This document shows positions 1 through 9,700 of a stretch of DNA of 64,000 nucleotides, one piece after another. Origin of the DNA: Terrimonas pollutisoli (GTDB lineage: Bacteria > Bacteroidota > Bacteroidia > Chitinophagales > Chitinophagaceae); NCBI RefSeq assembly GCF_029360765.1, contig NZ_JARKNA010000004.1:124001-188000 (forward strand), in the 5' to 3' direction. Position numbers and translations under genes: made by a program. The notes under the pieces are model-generated. The model made no database searches. It saw nothing but the letters and a program-made list of their open reading frames with translations, and had not been told where the DNA came from. Every line of letters begins with the position of its first letter. The first letter of the stretch is position 1.

Positions 1-1
1 T

Positions 2-886
2 CAAAGTCATGCTCAACCTTATACAATTCCTGCAAACGTAAAGCGAATTGTTTTTCTGGGGAATAGTATTACGTATGGAGGTTACTATGTATCCTGTATT
101 GATGCTTATCTGCGTCTTCAATATCCACAACGGCAGTTTGAAATAATCAACGTTGGATTACCAAGTGAAACAGTTTCCGGTTTATCAGAACCCAATCATG
201 CAGGAGGAAAATTCCCACGCCCCGATTTGCATGAACGCCTCGATCGTGTGTTGAAAGAACTAAAACCAGATTTGGTATTTGCTTGTTACGGAATGAATGA
301 TGGGATTTATTTACCATTTGATGATAAACGTTTTCAAAAATTCCAAAAGGGAATGCAGTGGCTGCACGATAAGGTTGTAAAATCGGGAGCATCGATAATC
401 CACATCACTCCACCAATTTACGATGAACGAAAGGGTAGTGCCTATGCCAATGTTCTCGATGTGTATACTGATTGGCTGATCAGCCGCCGTTATACGAATA
501 GCTGGAGTGTGATAGATATTCATTGGCCAATGAAAAAATCGTTGGAAGACCAACGCATTAAGGACAGCGTATTTACTTATGCAAAAGATGGAATACACCC
601 CGACAATGCAGGACATTTTATTATAGCAAAACAGATTCTTTTAAACCTGGGAGAAACAATGATTGCTGATGCTACAGATATGAAAGATATTTTATCTGGC
701 TATAAAAACGGCGATTCTATTTTTCATTTAATAGAAAAAGAGCAGGCCATCAGGAAAGATGCCTGGTTAACTTTTACCGGGCACAAAAGACCTGGGATGA
801 ATGCTGGTCTTCCTTTACCTGATGCTGAGCGGCAATGTGCAGAAATTGATAAGCAGGTACAAATGCTTATCAAACCCAGATGGTAA
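2..886 (+). CDS. SGNH/GDSL-family hydrolase, 5' partial
   Basis: This gene enters from outside the window; the frame is open from base 2, so the N-terminus is missing, and the first visible residues (SHAQPYTIP) look like the end of a signal peptide. The SGNH blocks are all visible: block I GNSIT with the nucleophile Ser, the block II Gly in VGLPSETVSG, block III GMNDG, and block V DGIHPDNAGH with the catalytic Asp and His. The family comprises esterases and carbohydrate deacetylases with a Ser-His-Asp arrangement; the substrate cannot be read from the sequence. A C-terminal tail of about 90 residues follows block V and ends ERQCAEIDKQVQ. It is probably exported. Its neighbours are carbohydrate-active secreted proteins, so removal of acetyl or other esters from a polysaccharide is a reasonable inference. 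A broken second copy lies at 6177-6514. Confidence 0.85.
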   Translation, partial: QSHAQPYTIPANVKRIVFLGNSITYGGYYVSCIDAYLRLQYPQRQFEIINVGLPSETVSGLSEPNHAGGKFPRPDLHERLDRVLKELKPDLVFACYGMNDGIYLPFDDKRFQKFQKGMQWLHDKVVKSGASIIHITPPIYDERKGSAYANVLDVYTDWLISRRYTNSWSVIDIHWPMKKSLEDQRIKDSVFTYAKDGIHPDNAGHFIIAKQILLNLGETMIADATDMKDILSGYKNGDSIFHLIEKEQAIRKDAWLTFTGHKRPGMNAGLPLPDAERQCAEIDKQVQMLIKPRW

Positions 887-1019
887 GTTGTGTTGGGGAG
901 AATATGTTGGAACTAATACTAAAAGATTAAAGGTGAAATGACAGCAATATGCATAGGTGCTTTTTTAACGATAAGTACTGAAATATTTTGTCTGGAGGAG
1001 AAATATTAATCAAAACCAT

Positions 1020-2987
1020 ATGAGAATATTGAACAAACAAATAAGGACTTATTCATTGAGTGTGCTTTTCTTGGGTGGGATATTTCACTATAACGTGAAA
1101 GCCCAAAGTGCCGTAAGCAGCGATTCAAGAGTATTAACCTGTCGCTTAAAAGAAAATCCATTGTATCAGCAGGAAAAAGACAGGATTTACCAGTTAATCG
1201 AAAAACAAGTGCATCACCTTCGTGGCGAATTGCACTACTGGAAAGGCGATTCTACCATGAAGCTGATCACCAAAAGCGGATCAGCAGAAGCATACGTTCG
1301 TCCCAATACTACCTGTGTGGCCAATATGGCTTTTCTGTACCGTTTTGGAAAATATGAACAGTCGGTTGTGGGCATATCAAAGAAAGAAATACTGCAGCGG
1401 GAAATTATTCCTATGCTCAGGTATTTGGTGCGCACACATAAGGCAGGTGATTTAAAAACAGAGGACGGCAAGGCTTGGGGTAATGCCTGGCAATCGGCGC
1501 ATTGGGCTGCCACATTGGGAAATGCAGCCTGGTGGGTATGGGAGGAATTACCGGCCGATATTCAAAAAGGAGCAAGGAATGTTGTGGCGCATGAAGCAGA
1601 CAGGATTGCTGACACCAATCCTCCACAGCAGCTTAAATTAGATAGCAAATCGGAGGAGAATGCCTGGAACAGCCAGGTAATTTCTGCCGCATTGCTGCTA
1701 ATGCCCAATGATCCCCGTTATGCTAAATGGGAGAAAGCCCTGCAAAAATGGGCCATGTCGAGCTACCTGCGTCCAGCCGACTCAACTTCAACCGCCATTA
1801 TAGATCAGCTGCCTGTTTCAAAACAATTTAGCGGCGCTAATATCTACGACGATTTTACTTTGGAAAACCACAGTTTTGTTCACCCCGATTATATGGGCGC
1901 CTGGATTATGAATGCCGGAAATGAGCTCGATTATTTATTAACCGGAAGAAAACCGTTTCAGGCTTTTTTATATAACCTGTCGCCAATCTATAACAACCAA
2001 AAGCGTCTGTTTTTACCCGATGGCAGCTATTGCTATCCAAACGGACAGGATTGGACATTATTCAGGAATGCTGACTGGATTCTTCCACACGCAACAGCCG
2101 TAGCAAGGTTTAATGATCCGGAAGCGCTTTATTTTCTGCGGGCCGGGCTGGAAACCGCAGAAAAAATGCAACGAAGAAATCAAGACGGAGCCATTTATGC
2201 ACCCGGTGAAAATTTTTTCGCTTCTGCCCAGGGCCATGTAGGCTATTGGCTGGCGCAGGCCTGGCTGGAATTACAGTTTGCGCAAAAGCAATTAAAACCT
2301 GTTTCGCAAAAACCGGGAATCAACTATTTTGTTGATGGTAAGATTCTCATTCACAGAACGGAGAATGCATTCCACAGTATTTCCTGGGGAGAAAAAATAA
2401 TGATTCAGTTAATGCCGCTGGCAAAGGATCATATTGTTTCCCCCGATCAAAGAAACGGGATCGGATCCATATCTGTAAATGATACTGTACAGCGTGTTGT
2501 ACTAAAATCTGTTGAGGTGAAAGAAACCAAAAACAGCTTTGTAGTAAACATGGTAGTGGAACATGGGAAATATATACAAGCAGTTATCAGGTGCGAATCG
2601 GATCCTAATGGACAATTAACGATCAGCGAAAAACTTACGGTACTGCAAGATTGTACTACTGATGCTATAGGAACCCTGTCTTTTGGCATTCTCAACAATC
2701 CCAACTGGGTGTATGAAAATGGATTGAGAACACTGAAGCTGGATCAACAGGAATCTAAAGTAAAAGCAGCATCGGGGCAAATCTATCAGGCCGTCGCAAA
2801 ATCTGTGAAAGTAGATAAACTGAATTTTGATCTGGGTAGGCCTGGTAATATTATCTATAAAGCAGCGACTAAACTGAAATCCTCACGTTATACGGACATG
2901 CTTGTGTTAAACGCTATAGAAGACAAGCACGACTGGAAACAGGGGGCAGTGATCTCAAAAAATAAGTTGAGCATTACGACAAGATGA
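1020..2987 (+). CDS. Secreted (alpha/alpha)-toroid protein, polysaccharide lyase/heparinase-like
   Basis: The 655-residue product starts with a signal peptide ending near residue 29 (NVKAQS). The first ~420 residues are helix-rich and Trp/Tyr-rich, with motifs such as ENHSFVHPDYMG (about residues 283-294) and QGHVGYWLAQAW (about 405-416), the pattern of an (alpha/alpha) toroid as in heparinase II/III and alginate or chondroitin lyases. The last ~220 residues look like the beta-sandwich that usually follows. I could not assign a PL family, so catalysis is inferred. The stop lies about 150 bases before the next gene, and all genes from 1 to 6004 face the same way, which suggests joint expression. 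An alternative is a non-catalytic glycan-binding toroid or an unsaturated glucuronyl hydrolase relative. The toroid fold call is fairly safe; the activity is not. Confidence 0.6.
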   Translation: MRILNKQIRTYSLSVLFLGGIFHYNVKAQSAVSSDSRVLTCRLKENPLYQQEKDRIYQLIEKQVHHLRGELHYWKGDSTMKLITKSGSAEAYVRPNTTCVANMAFLYRFGKYEQSVVGISKKEILQREIIPMLRYLVRTHKAGDLKTEDGKAWGNAWQSAHWAATLGNAAWWVWEELPADIQKGARNVVAHEADRIADTNPPQQLKLDSKSEENAWNSQVISAALLLMPNDPRYAKWEKALQKWAMSSYLRPADSTSTAIIDQLPVSKQFSGANIYDDFTLENHSFVHPDYMGAWIMNAGNELDYLLTGRKPFQAFLYNLSPIYNNQKRLFLPDGSYCYPNGQDWTLFRNADWILPHATAVARFNDPEALYFLRAGLETAEKMQRRNQDGAIYAPGENFFASAQGHVGYWLAQAWLELQFAQKQLKPVSQKPGINYFVDGKILIHRTENAFHSISWGEKIMIQLMPLAKDHIVSPDQRNGIGSISVNDTVQRVVLKSVEVKETKNSFVVNMVVEHGKYIQAVIRCESDPNGQLTISEKLTVLQDCTTDAIGTLSFGILNNPNWVYENGLRTLKLDQQESKVKAASGQIYQAVAKSVKVDKLNFDLGRPGNIIYKAATKLKSSRYTDMLVLNAIEDKHDWKQGAVISKNKLSITTR

Positions 2988-3134
2988 CGCTTTTTCCCCC
3001 GACGCATTCCGCAGACAAATGTTATCCCCAAAAAAACACATTTCATCATGGAGCCAGCAATACATTTCGTAAACATCTGAATAAAACCAATTTTAAAACA
3101 TTCAATTACATCAGCTTTAACAACACTCAACTTT

Positions 3135-4508
3135 ATGAAACAGGTACTAACTATCGCTTTATTAGTAGCCGTTGTGTTTAGCGCACAGGCACAGAAAAAC
3201 GGATGGCAATCTCTATTTGACGGAAAAACACTCAAGGGCTGGAAACAAATGACCGGCTCTGCACCTTATGCTGTTGAGAATGGACAGATAGTTGGCACAA
3301 CGGTAGCCGGTTCGCCCAATTCGTTTTTAGTAAGCGACCGAAAGGTTACCGGTGATTTTGTCTTGGAAATGGAAACAATGATGACCGATACTAATACCAA
3401 TTCCGGTGTGCAGTTTAAAAGCAATTTTGATCCGAAAGCAAATAACGGAAAGGGACGCATTTACGGTTATCAATTCGATTTTGATGCTTCTTCACGCAAG
3501 TGGGCCGGCGGTATTTATGATGAGGGAAGAAGAGACTGGTTATATCCTGTATCGTATAACCCGGGAGGCCAGGTTCTCTTTGCGCCAAATGTGTATCACA
3601 AGATCAGGATCGAGTGTATTGGCAATGCAGTAAAAACATGGCTTGATGGTAAGGCTGTTTCTTATTTGGTGGATACCGTAACTTCAAACGAAGGGTTATT
3701 TGCTTTGCAGGTACATTCTATTGGAAAGCCTGAATATGCGGGCATAAAAATATTTTGGAAAAACATCCGTATTCAAACCAGCCACATTCAACCCAGGGCA
3801 TTTCCCAAAGGTGTTTATGTATTAAACATGCAAGCCAACCAGCTTATTCCATACGAAAAACAAAACGGCTGGAAATTATTGTTTGATGGAAAAACAACCA
3901 ATGGCTGGGAGGGTGCGTTCAAAACCAGCTTTCCTGAAAAAGGATGGGAAGTAAAAGATGGCATATTAAAAGTATTATCATCGAACGGCGATGAATCAAC
4001 CAACGGCGGCGATATTGTTACCAAGGATCAATACAGCGCCTTTGAATTGTCGTTTGATTTCAAACTCACCAAAGGCGCCAATAGTGGTGTGAAATATTTT
4101 GTTACGCTCAAAGAAAAAGTGAGCAACAAGTCTGCAATTGGTTTAGAATTCCAACTGCTCGATGACACTTTACACCCCGACGCAAAACTGGGTCGTGATG
4201 GTAACCGCACACTGGCTTCTTTATACGATCTCATTAAAGCCAACAAGTCATCCCGTTTTATCCGCCAGCCGGGTAACTGGAACACAGGCCGTATTGTTGT
4301 GTATTCCAACAATCACGTAGAGCACTATCTCAACGGCGTTAAAGTAGTGGAATACGATCGTGGTTCGCAGGCATTCCGTGACCTGGTTGCTATCAGCAAG
4401 TATAAAGTATGGCCCCACTTTGGCGAAGCTCCCAGGGGACATATTTTATTACAGGATCATGGTAATGAAGTGTGGTATAGAAATATTAAGATCAGGGAGT
4501 TGAAATGA
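3135..4508 (+). CDS. Secreted protein with two tandem DUF1080 (3-keto-disaccharide hydrolase) domains
   Basis: A 457-residue protein with a short signal peptide (cleavage after FSAQAQ, about residue 19). It contains two copies of the DUF1080 / 3-keto-disaccharide hydrolase domain, a concanavalin-like beta sandwich. Domain 1 begins GWQSLFDGKTLKGW (about residue 23) and domain 2 begins GWKLLFDGKTTNGW (about residue 246). Each has the family hallmarks, including NSGVQFKS in copy 1 and NSGVKYFV in copy 2. The family is known for hydrolysing 3-keto-glycosides and is often encoded beside Gfo/Idh/MocA oxidoreductases, as here (4580-6004), which supports a paired 3-keto-sugar route. Copy 2 carries the expected LEFQLLDD segment; copy 1 has YQFDFDASS at that place, so the two domains may differ in activity. 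Confidence 0.85.
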   Translation: MKQVLTIALLVAVVFSAQAQKNGWQSLFDGKTLKGWKQMTGSAPYAVENGQIVGTTVAGSPNSFLVSDRKVTGDFVLEMETMMTDTNTNSGVQFKSNFDPKANNGKGRIYGYQFDFDASSRKWAGGIYDEGRRDWLYPVSYNPGGQVLFAPNVYHKIRIECIGNAVKTWLDGKAVSYLVDTVTSNEGLFALQVHSIGKPEYAGIKIFWKNIRIQTSHIQPRAFPKGVYVLNMQANQLIPYEKQNGWKLLFDGKTTNGWEGAFKTSFPEKGWEVKDGILKVLSSNGDESTNGGDIVTKDQYSAFELSFDFKLTKGANSGVKYFVTLKEKVSNKSAIGLEFQLLDDTLHPDAKLGRDGNRTLASLYDLIKANKSSRFIRQPGNWNTGRIVVYSNNHVEHYLNGVKVVEYDRGSQAFRDLVAISKYKVWPHFGEAPRGHILLQDHGNEVWYRNIKIRELK

Positions 4509-4579
4509 ATGTTATATTTTCAACCGGTAGGCCTTTACGAAAGAAGCATTTGAAAAATTTATTCTAAAAAAAGAAGCGT

Positions 4580-6004
4580 ATGTCAGATAATAATTATTCA
4601 AGAAGAAAATTTTTGCAACAGGCATTACTGGCCTCAGCCGCCGCCGCCACGCCAGGGTTTTTAATAGCCAAAGGAAAAAGCGCAGGTTTGCCTGCAGGCG
4701 AAAAAGTAAACCTTGCCTGTGTTGGTATTGGTAACCGCGCCGGCGAAATCATTCGTGAATTGTATAATACAGGCCTGGCCAATATTGTAGCGCTTTGCGA
4801 TGTGGATATGGAAGCACCGCACACGCAGGCTATCTTAAAGCAGTTTCCCAATGTTCCCCGGTTTAAGGACTTCAGACAAATGTTTGATAAAATGGGCAAC
4901 CAGATTGAAGCCGTATCAATTGGTACCCCCGATTTTGCCCACTTCGCCGTTACGATGATGGCCATTGGGTTGGGCAAACACGTATATGTAGAAAAGCCTA
5001 TGGCGCACACTTTTCAAGAGGTGGAGCTGATGATGAAAGCGGCTGCCAAACATCCGAAAGTGGTAACACAAATGGGCAACCAGGGCCATTCGGAAGCAAA
5101 CTATTTTCAATTCAAAGCATGGAAAGAAGCCGGCATTATTAAAGATGTTACAGCTATTACGGCACATATGAACTCAGCCCGTCGCTGGCATGGATGGAAT
5201 CCAAAGATCACATCATTCCCGGCAGCAGAACCCATTCCTTCAACACTCGATTGGGATGTATGGCAAATGCAAACACAGGGACATCAATACAATAAAGATT
5301 TTGTGAACGGACAATGGCGTTGCTGGTTCGATTTTGGGATGGGGGCGCTGGGCGATTGGGGAGCACATTTGCTCGACACAGCGCATGAGTTCCTGGATCT
5401 TGGGTTGCCTTATGAAGTAAATCCTTTGAAGTTAGAGGGACATAACAATTTCTTCTTCCCTATGTCCACTACGCTTTCGTTCAAATTTCCCAGGCGTGGC
5501 CACATGCCCCCGGTGGAAGTAATGTGGTACGATGGAATTAACAACCTGCCGCCGATCCCCGAAGGCTACGGTGTGCAGGGATTAGATCCAAACATTCCGC
5601 CGCCAGGCACAGGTGCAATGCAGCCGGCAAAACTTAACCCCGGCAAAATCATTTACAGCAAAGAACTTACGTTCAAAGGGGGTTCGCATGGAAGTACATT
5701 GTCAATTATCCCTGAAGCGAAAGCAAAAGACATGGCGTCGAAACTGCCTGTGGTTCCGCAAAGTTCATCGAACCACTTTGCCAACTTCTTAAAAGCATGT
5801 AAGGGCGGGGAAAAAACACGATCGCCATTTTCGGTTGCGGGTCCGCTGAGCCAGGTGTTTTGCTTAGGCGTACTGGCCCAATGGACGGGTGAAAAAATTG
5901 TGTTCAACAAAAAAAAGAAAATCATCACCAGCAGCAAGCGTGCCAATGCATTATTGGTTGGCCCTCCTCCACGCAAAGGTTGGGAGCAGTTTTATAAAGT
6001 GTAA
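4580..6004 (+). CDS. Gfo/Idh/MocA family oxidoreductase, Tat-exported
   Basis: 474 residues. The N-terminus SRRKFLQQALLAS followed by an Ala-rich segment is a Tat signal (twin Arg plus hydrophobic stretch), so the folded NAD(P)-bound enzyme is expected in the periplasm. The Rossmann nucleotide-binding segment is VGIGNRAGEI (about residues 50-59), and the family signature VEKPMAHT sits near residue 138. The Bacteroidota clade of these exported oxidoreductases has the long C-terminal domain seen here. Related enzymes oxidise or reduce sugar hydroxyls and are often paired with DUF1080 hydrolases, which fits the immediate upstream neighbour (71-base gap). The exact substrate is unknown. Confidence 0.88.
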   Translation: MSDNNYSRRKFLQQALLASAAAATPGFLIAKGKSAGLPAGEKVNLACVGIGNRAGEIIRELYNTGLANIVALCDVDMEAPHTQAILKQFPNVPRFKDFRQMFDKMGNQIEAVSIGTPDFAHFAVTMMAIGLGKHVYVEKPMAHTFQEVELMMKAAAKHPKVVTQMGNQGHSEANYFQFKAWKEAGIIKDVTAITAHMNSARRWHGWNPKITSFPAAEPIPSTLDWDVWQMQTQGHQYNKDFVNGQWRCWFDFGMGALGDWGAHLLDTAHEFLDLGLPYEVNPLKLEGHNNFFFPMSTTLSFKFPRRGHMPPVEVMWYDGINNLPPIPEGYGVQGLDPNIPPPGTGAMQPAKLNPGKIIYSKELTFKGGSHGSTLSIIPEAKAKDMASKLPVVPQSSSNHFANFLKACKGGEKTRSPFSVAGPLSQVFCLGVLAQWTGEKIVFNKKKKIITSSKRANALLVGPPPRKGWEQFYKV

Positions 6005-6176
6005 TGGTATCCGGCAAATAGTAGGTAACAAGAATGAGCCTTCTCAAAACACCTGCTATTCAACCGGCAACTTTTTATATGGTAAGAAGTATGAAGAGAA
6101 CTGGTTGGTGTTTTGTGCTCCCACAGCGAAAGGATGTTAGCTAAACCAGTGGTGAAAGAAATAAGGTTCTAATGAT

Positions 6177-6514
6177 ATGCAACGTTTCTGTTTATAGTAA
6201 TACTTTTCCTGGGAATTCAAATTCAATGTGATGCCCGGCCTTATGCTATTCCGGTTAATGTGAAGAGAATTGTTTTTATAGGGAATAGTATTACTTATGC
6301 AGGTTACTATGTGTCCTGTATAGATGCTTGCCTGCGTCTTCAATATCCCACAAGGAATTTTGAAATAATTAATCTGGGCCTTCCCAGCGAAACTGTTTCT
6401 GGTTTGTCGGAGCCCAATCATGCAGGGGGTAAGTTTCCCCGTCTCCCTTTATCTGAAGTTGAGCGACAATGTGCTGCAATTGAAAAGCAGATCCAAATAC
6501 TTTTAAAGCCCTGA
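6177..6514 (+). pseudogene. Internally deleted, frameshifted copy of the SGNH hydrolase at 2-886
   Basis: The readable frame gives a hydrophobic signal-like stretch (FIVILFLGIQIQ), then VKRIVFIGNSIT and the same sequence as the first SGNH gene down to AGGKFPR. It then jumps directly to LPLSEVERQCAAIEKQIQ, the C-terminal end of the same protein. Against the copy at 2-886, bases matching 221-808 (588 nt, 196 codons) are absent, in frame. Blocks III and V, with the catalytic Asp and His, are gone, so it cannot be an active hydrolase. The likely original ATG at 6177 is out of frame with the rest (stop within seven codons), which indicates a second lesion. Only a GTG at 6260 gives an uninterrupted 84-residue product. 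Confidence 0.85.
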
Positions 6515-6767
6515 CTCAAACATTTATTTCATTTGCCTTGCATGCATCTTCAAACGTATAATTGAAAAATATGATGGCGCATTGGGGGTAGTAAATGAAG
6601 CGAATGATTATTGCTTCACCCAGAAATGAGGAAGCATTTTCCTTATTTACTTCAACTTTCAGCAGACATATCTCACCCTAAACAGAGACAGATTCGCCCC
6701 TCTAAGTTTCTTATTTTTTCACAGATTTACTGCGTAAAAAGTATTCACTTCTGTTTAACGATTGTTT

Positions 6768-9700
6768 ATGATGAAAAAAAATCTACTCGCATTTTTAATG
6801 CTGTTGTTTGCAGCAATGTACGCCCAGGCTACAGATTACTACACTGCTTCTGCCAGCGCAACACTCACCGGTAATTCAACAGCTTCAGTCGGCTGGACAA
6901 CAAATCCAGATGGAACAACTGGCTTAACTTCAGTTACCATTGTCGCTGCTGACAATCTTATTATTTTGAATGGAGGCGTAGCTACCATTACGAATACTGG
7001 CACCATGACCGTTGCCTCTTTAAATATTCATCAAGGAGGAAAAATTATCCATAACAATAATGCCACTGGTGCTTCATTTACCATTACCGGTTTGCTCACA
7101 TGGAACGGAACAATCAAAACCTTACAGGCAGCATCGGGAAGTAATTTTTTCAGCGCAAACGGTGATGTTACAGGAAACACAGCGCTACATGATATTGGCA
7201 GCACCAGAGGTGTTTACTTTGGTGGTGATGGATTACGAACAATTAATTTAACCCAGGTTGCAGGAGGTATAATTGCTTCAGGCGCTGCCGGTATTCAGGT
7301 AACCAAGAACCGAAAATTGACTGGAAACTGTATTTGGTATAGTCCGCTTATTTTCGGTGGAGGTCCAACTCCCGCTACTGTGTTAGACCTGAACGGTTAT
7401 GATCTGCAGGTGTCGAGTATCCAGGCAGGAAACACAACCAGGTTGCTGAAATGCAATCCCAATTCAAGTCTTTCCATTTCCGGAGGACAACAGGCTACTA
7501 ATCTCTTTCTCGATCCAAGTGCATCAACACTTAAGAAGCTGACCATCGATGCATCAATGAACCCATCAGGTGTGACAACCAATGCAGCAGTTAACATCAC
7601 CGGCAATCTTACAACAAGTACATTGTATTTTGGAGTTCCTTCAGGAGGCACGCTTGTAAGAACGCCTCAGTTAACAGGTAACTTTACATTAGCCGATAAC
7701 GGTTCAATGCGCATACAAAGCAAAGGAGCTTGCGATCAATTAAAAGTAATCGGAAATATTACAATAGGTAATGCCAGCACTTTGCAGTTTGATTTGATTA
7801 ATGCTTATGCTCCTGCGGTTGGATCGCAGTTTGATTTTGCTACAGCAACCGGAACTATTACAGGAACTTTTGCATCAAGGCAAGATCCTAATAATTATAC
7901 GGGCATCATTAATTATCCTGCAGGGAAAATACAATATGAAATAGTATCTGGTCCACCTCCGGCTCCGGCTTGTTCTATGAGTCTAAACCCAGACCTGCCG
8001 TTGGTTCCTTCAAATGCAACAATCGACGCCGAAATTGAATCAATATTTAAACGGTTTTCAGATAATTTTTTAGGTACAGTCGAACCATCGGCCACAGCAC
8101 TTAATACGGCAATAGCAGGTTATAATGCACTTGGTATTTCGGTAAACGGATATAATATCAGTTCAACAACAGCTGTTACCAGTTATGATCAGGTATCATT
8201 TATAAAAACCTTTGCCCAATATCTCAAGTTTCATCCTGAAGACACTACTAATATATATGCCAAAGCCCTCAATACGGTATGGCTGGTTTCAGATCGTATA
8301 TGTAAGGGAACAATGAATGTAGAATACAATGGATATTCCTTTCGGAATTTCGGATGGTCCTCCATATTAATCCCCCGTATCAAAGACAATTTTTATGTAA
8401 AAAGTTTATTTGAGAATTTGCTGAATCAACAAAATGTTTTTGACTACATGTGGGAACCTGATCAGAAAAGTGTGACTGTCGGTTACAATATGGATCATCT
8501 GGGAAATATGGCATCTGTTACGATGGCCTATGTAAAGTGGATTGATTCTGCTGATGAACGCTATCGTTATATGACCGCATTCAAACGTATGATGGGAAAG
8601 TATATCCGCTACTCAGGAGGTACTCTTGATGGAATTAAACCCGATGGTTCTGGTTTTCATCATTGGGCTGGCTATCCGTCTTATACAGGTTACAATCTAA
8701 ATCCTGCTGCTGATATTACTTTTTATTTGTGGCAAACTTCTTTCCAGGTAAGCACTGAAACTTATCTTCTCTTAAGAGATGCTATTATGGCGCAACTCAT
8801 GTTTGGTAATGATAAAACCACACGATCAATATCTATGGGAGGGAGAAAGCCCCAGGAATTCAATACGGTATTAAATCGATTTTCTTTCCGTAACATGGCA
8901 GTAGCCGGGGGAAGCATCTTAGGAACAGGAACTTCAGATCCTGTTATGGCTACTCTTCATAATCGTATATGGGGAGGCTATGCACCTTTTGGTAACAGTA
9001 CCGTAGCTCCTTTTAATGCAGGATATTTTCAGTTTAACCACAGCATGGCGGGTATTTATCGGAAAGATAATTGGGTAGCTACCTGCAAAGGTTTCAACAA
9101 TAATATGTTTGGTGCAGAAATTTATCCAAATTCAAATCGTTTTGGACGCTACCAAAGTTATGGTGCTGTTGACATCGTTTATGCAGGTGATAACCTTATT
9201 GATAATGGTTATGATGTAACAACAAGAGATTGGAATTTTATTCCGGGTACTACTGTTATCAGACTTCCCTGGGATAAGCTTCATGCTGAAAGAGGCCAGG
9301 TTGACGAGCTGCAACAAAAAAGATTTGTAGGCTCATTAAGCTTCATTAATAAAAACAGCAGTTATTTAAAAGCCATTCATGGTACTTACGGAATGTTTGC
9401 CATGGACTTCCAGGAAAAAACAGGACAGGGATGGGATGCTGTTTATGGTCCGGAAAGTCATAACAACACATTTACTTTTAAGAAATCCGTATTTACGTTT
9501 GACAACATGTTGATCTGTCTTGGTTCTGGCATTGGCAATAACGATGCAGTGAATACAACGTTAACCACCTTGTATCAACGTAAAACTGCAACCGGCAAAG
9601 ATGTAGTAAATGTGGATGGTGGTTTGTTGCAGGCTGGCAGTTATAACAACATCTATTCAGGTACCGGTAACCATTGGTTGGTTGATAATTACAATACCGG

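Noticed and set aside
6005..6140. Open frame tail (STGNFLYGKKYEENW) between the oxidoreductase and the broken SGNH copy.
   Set aside because: Protein-like in places but too short, no start of its own and no recognisable family; could be another remnant.
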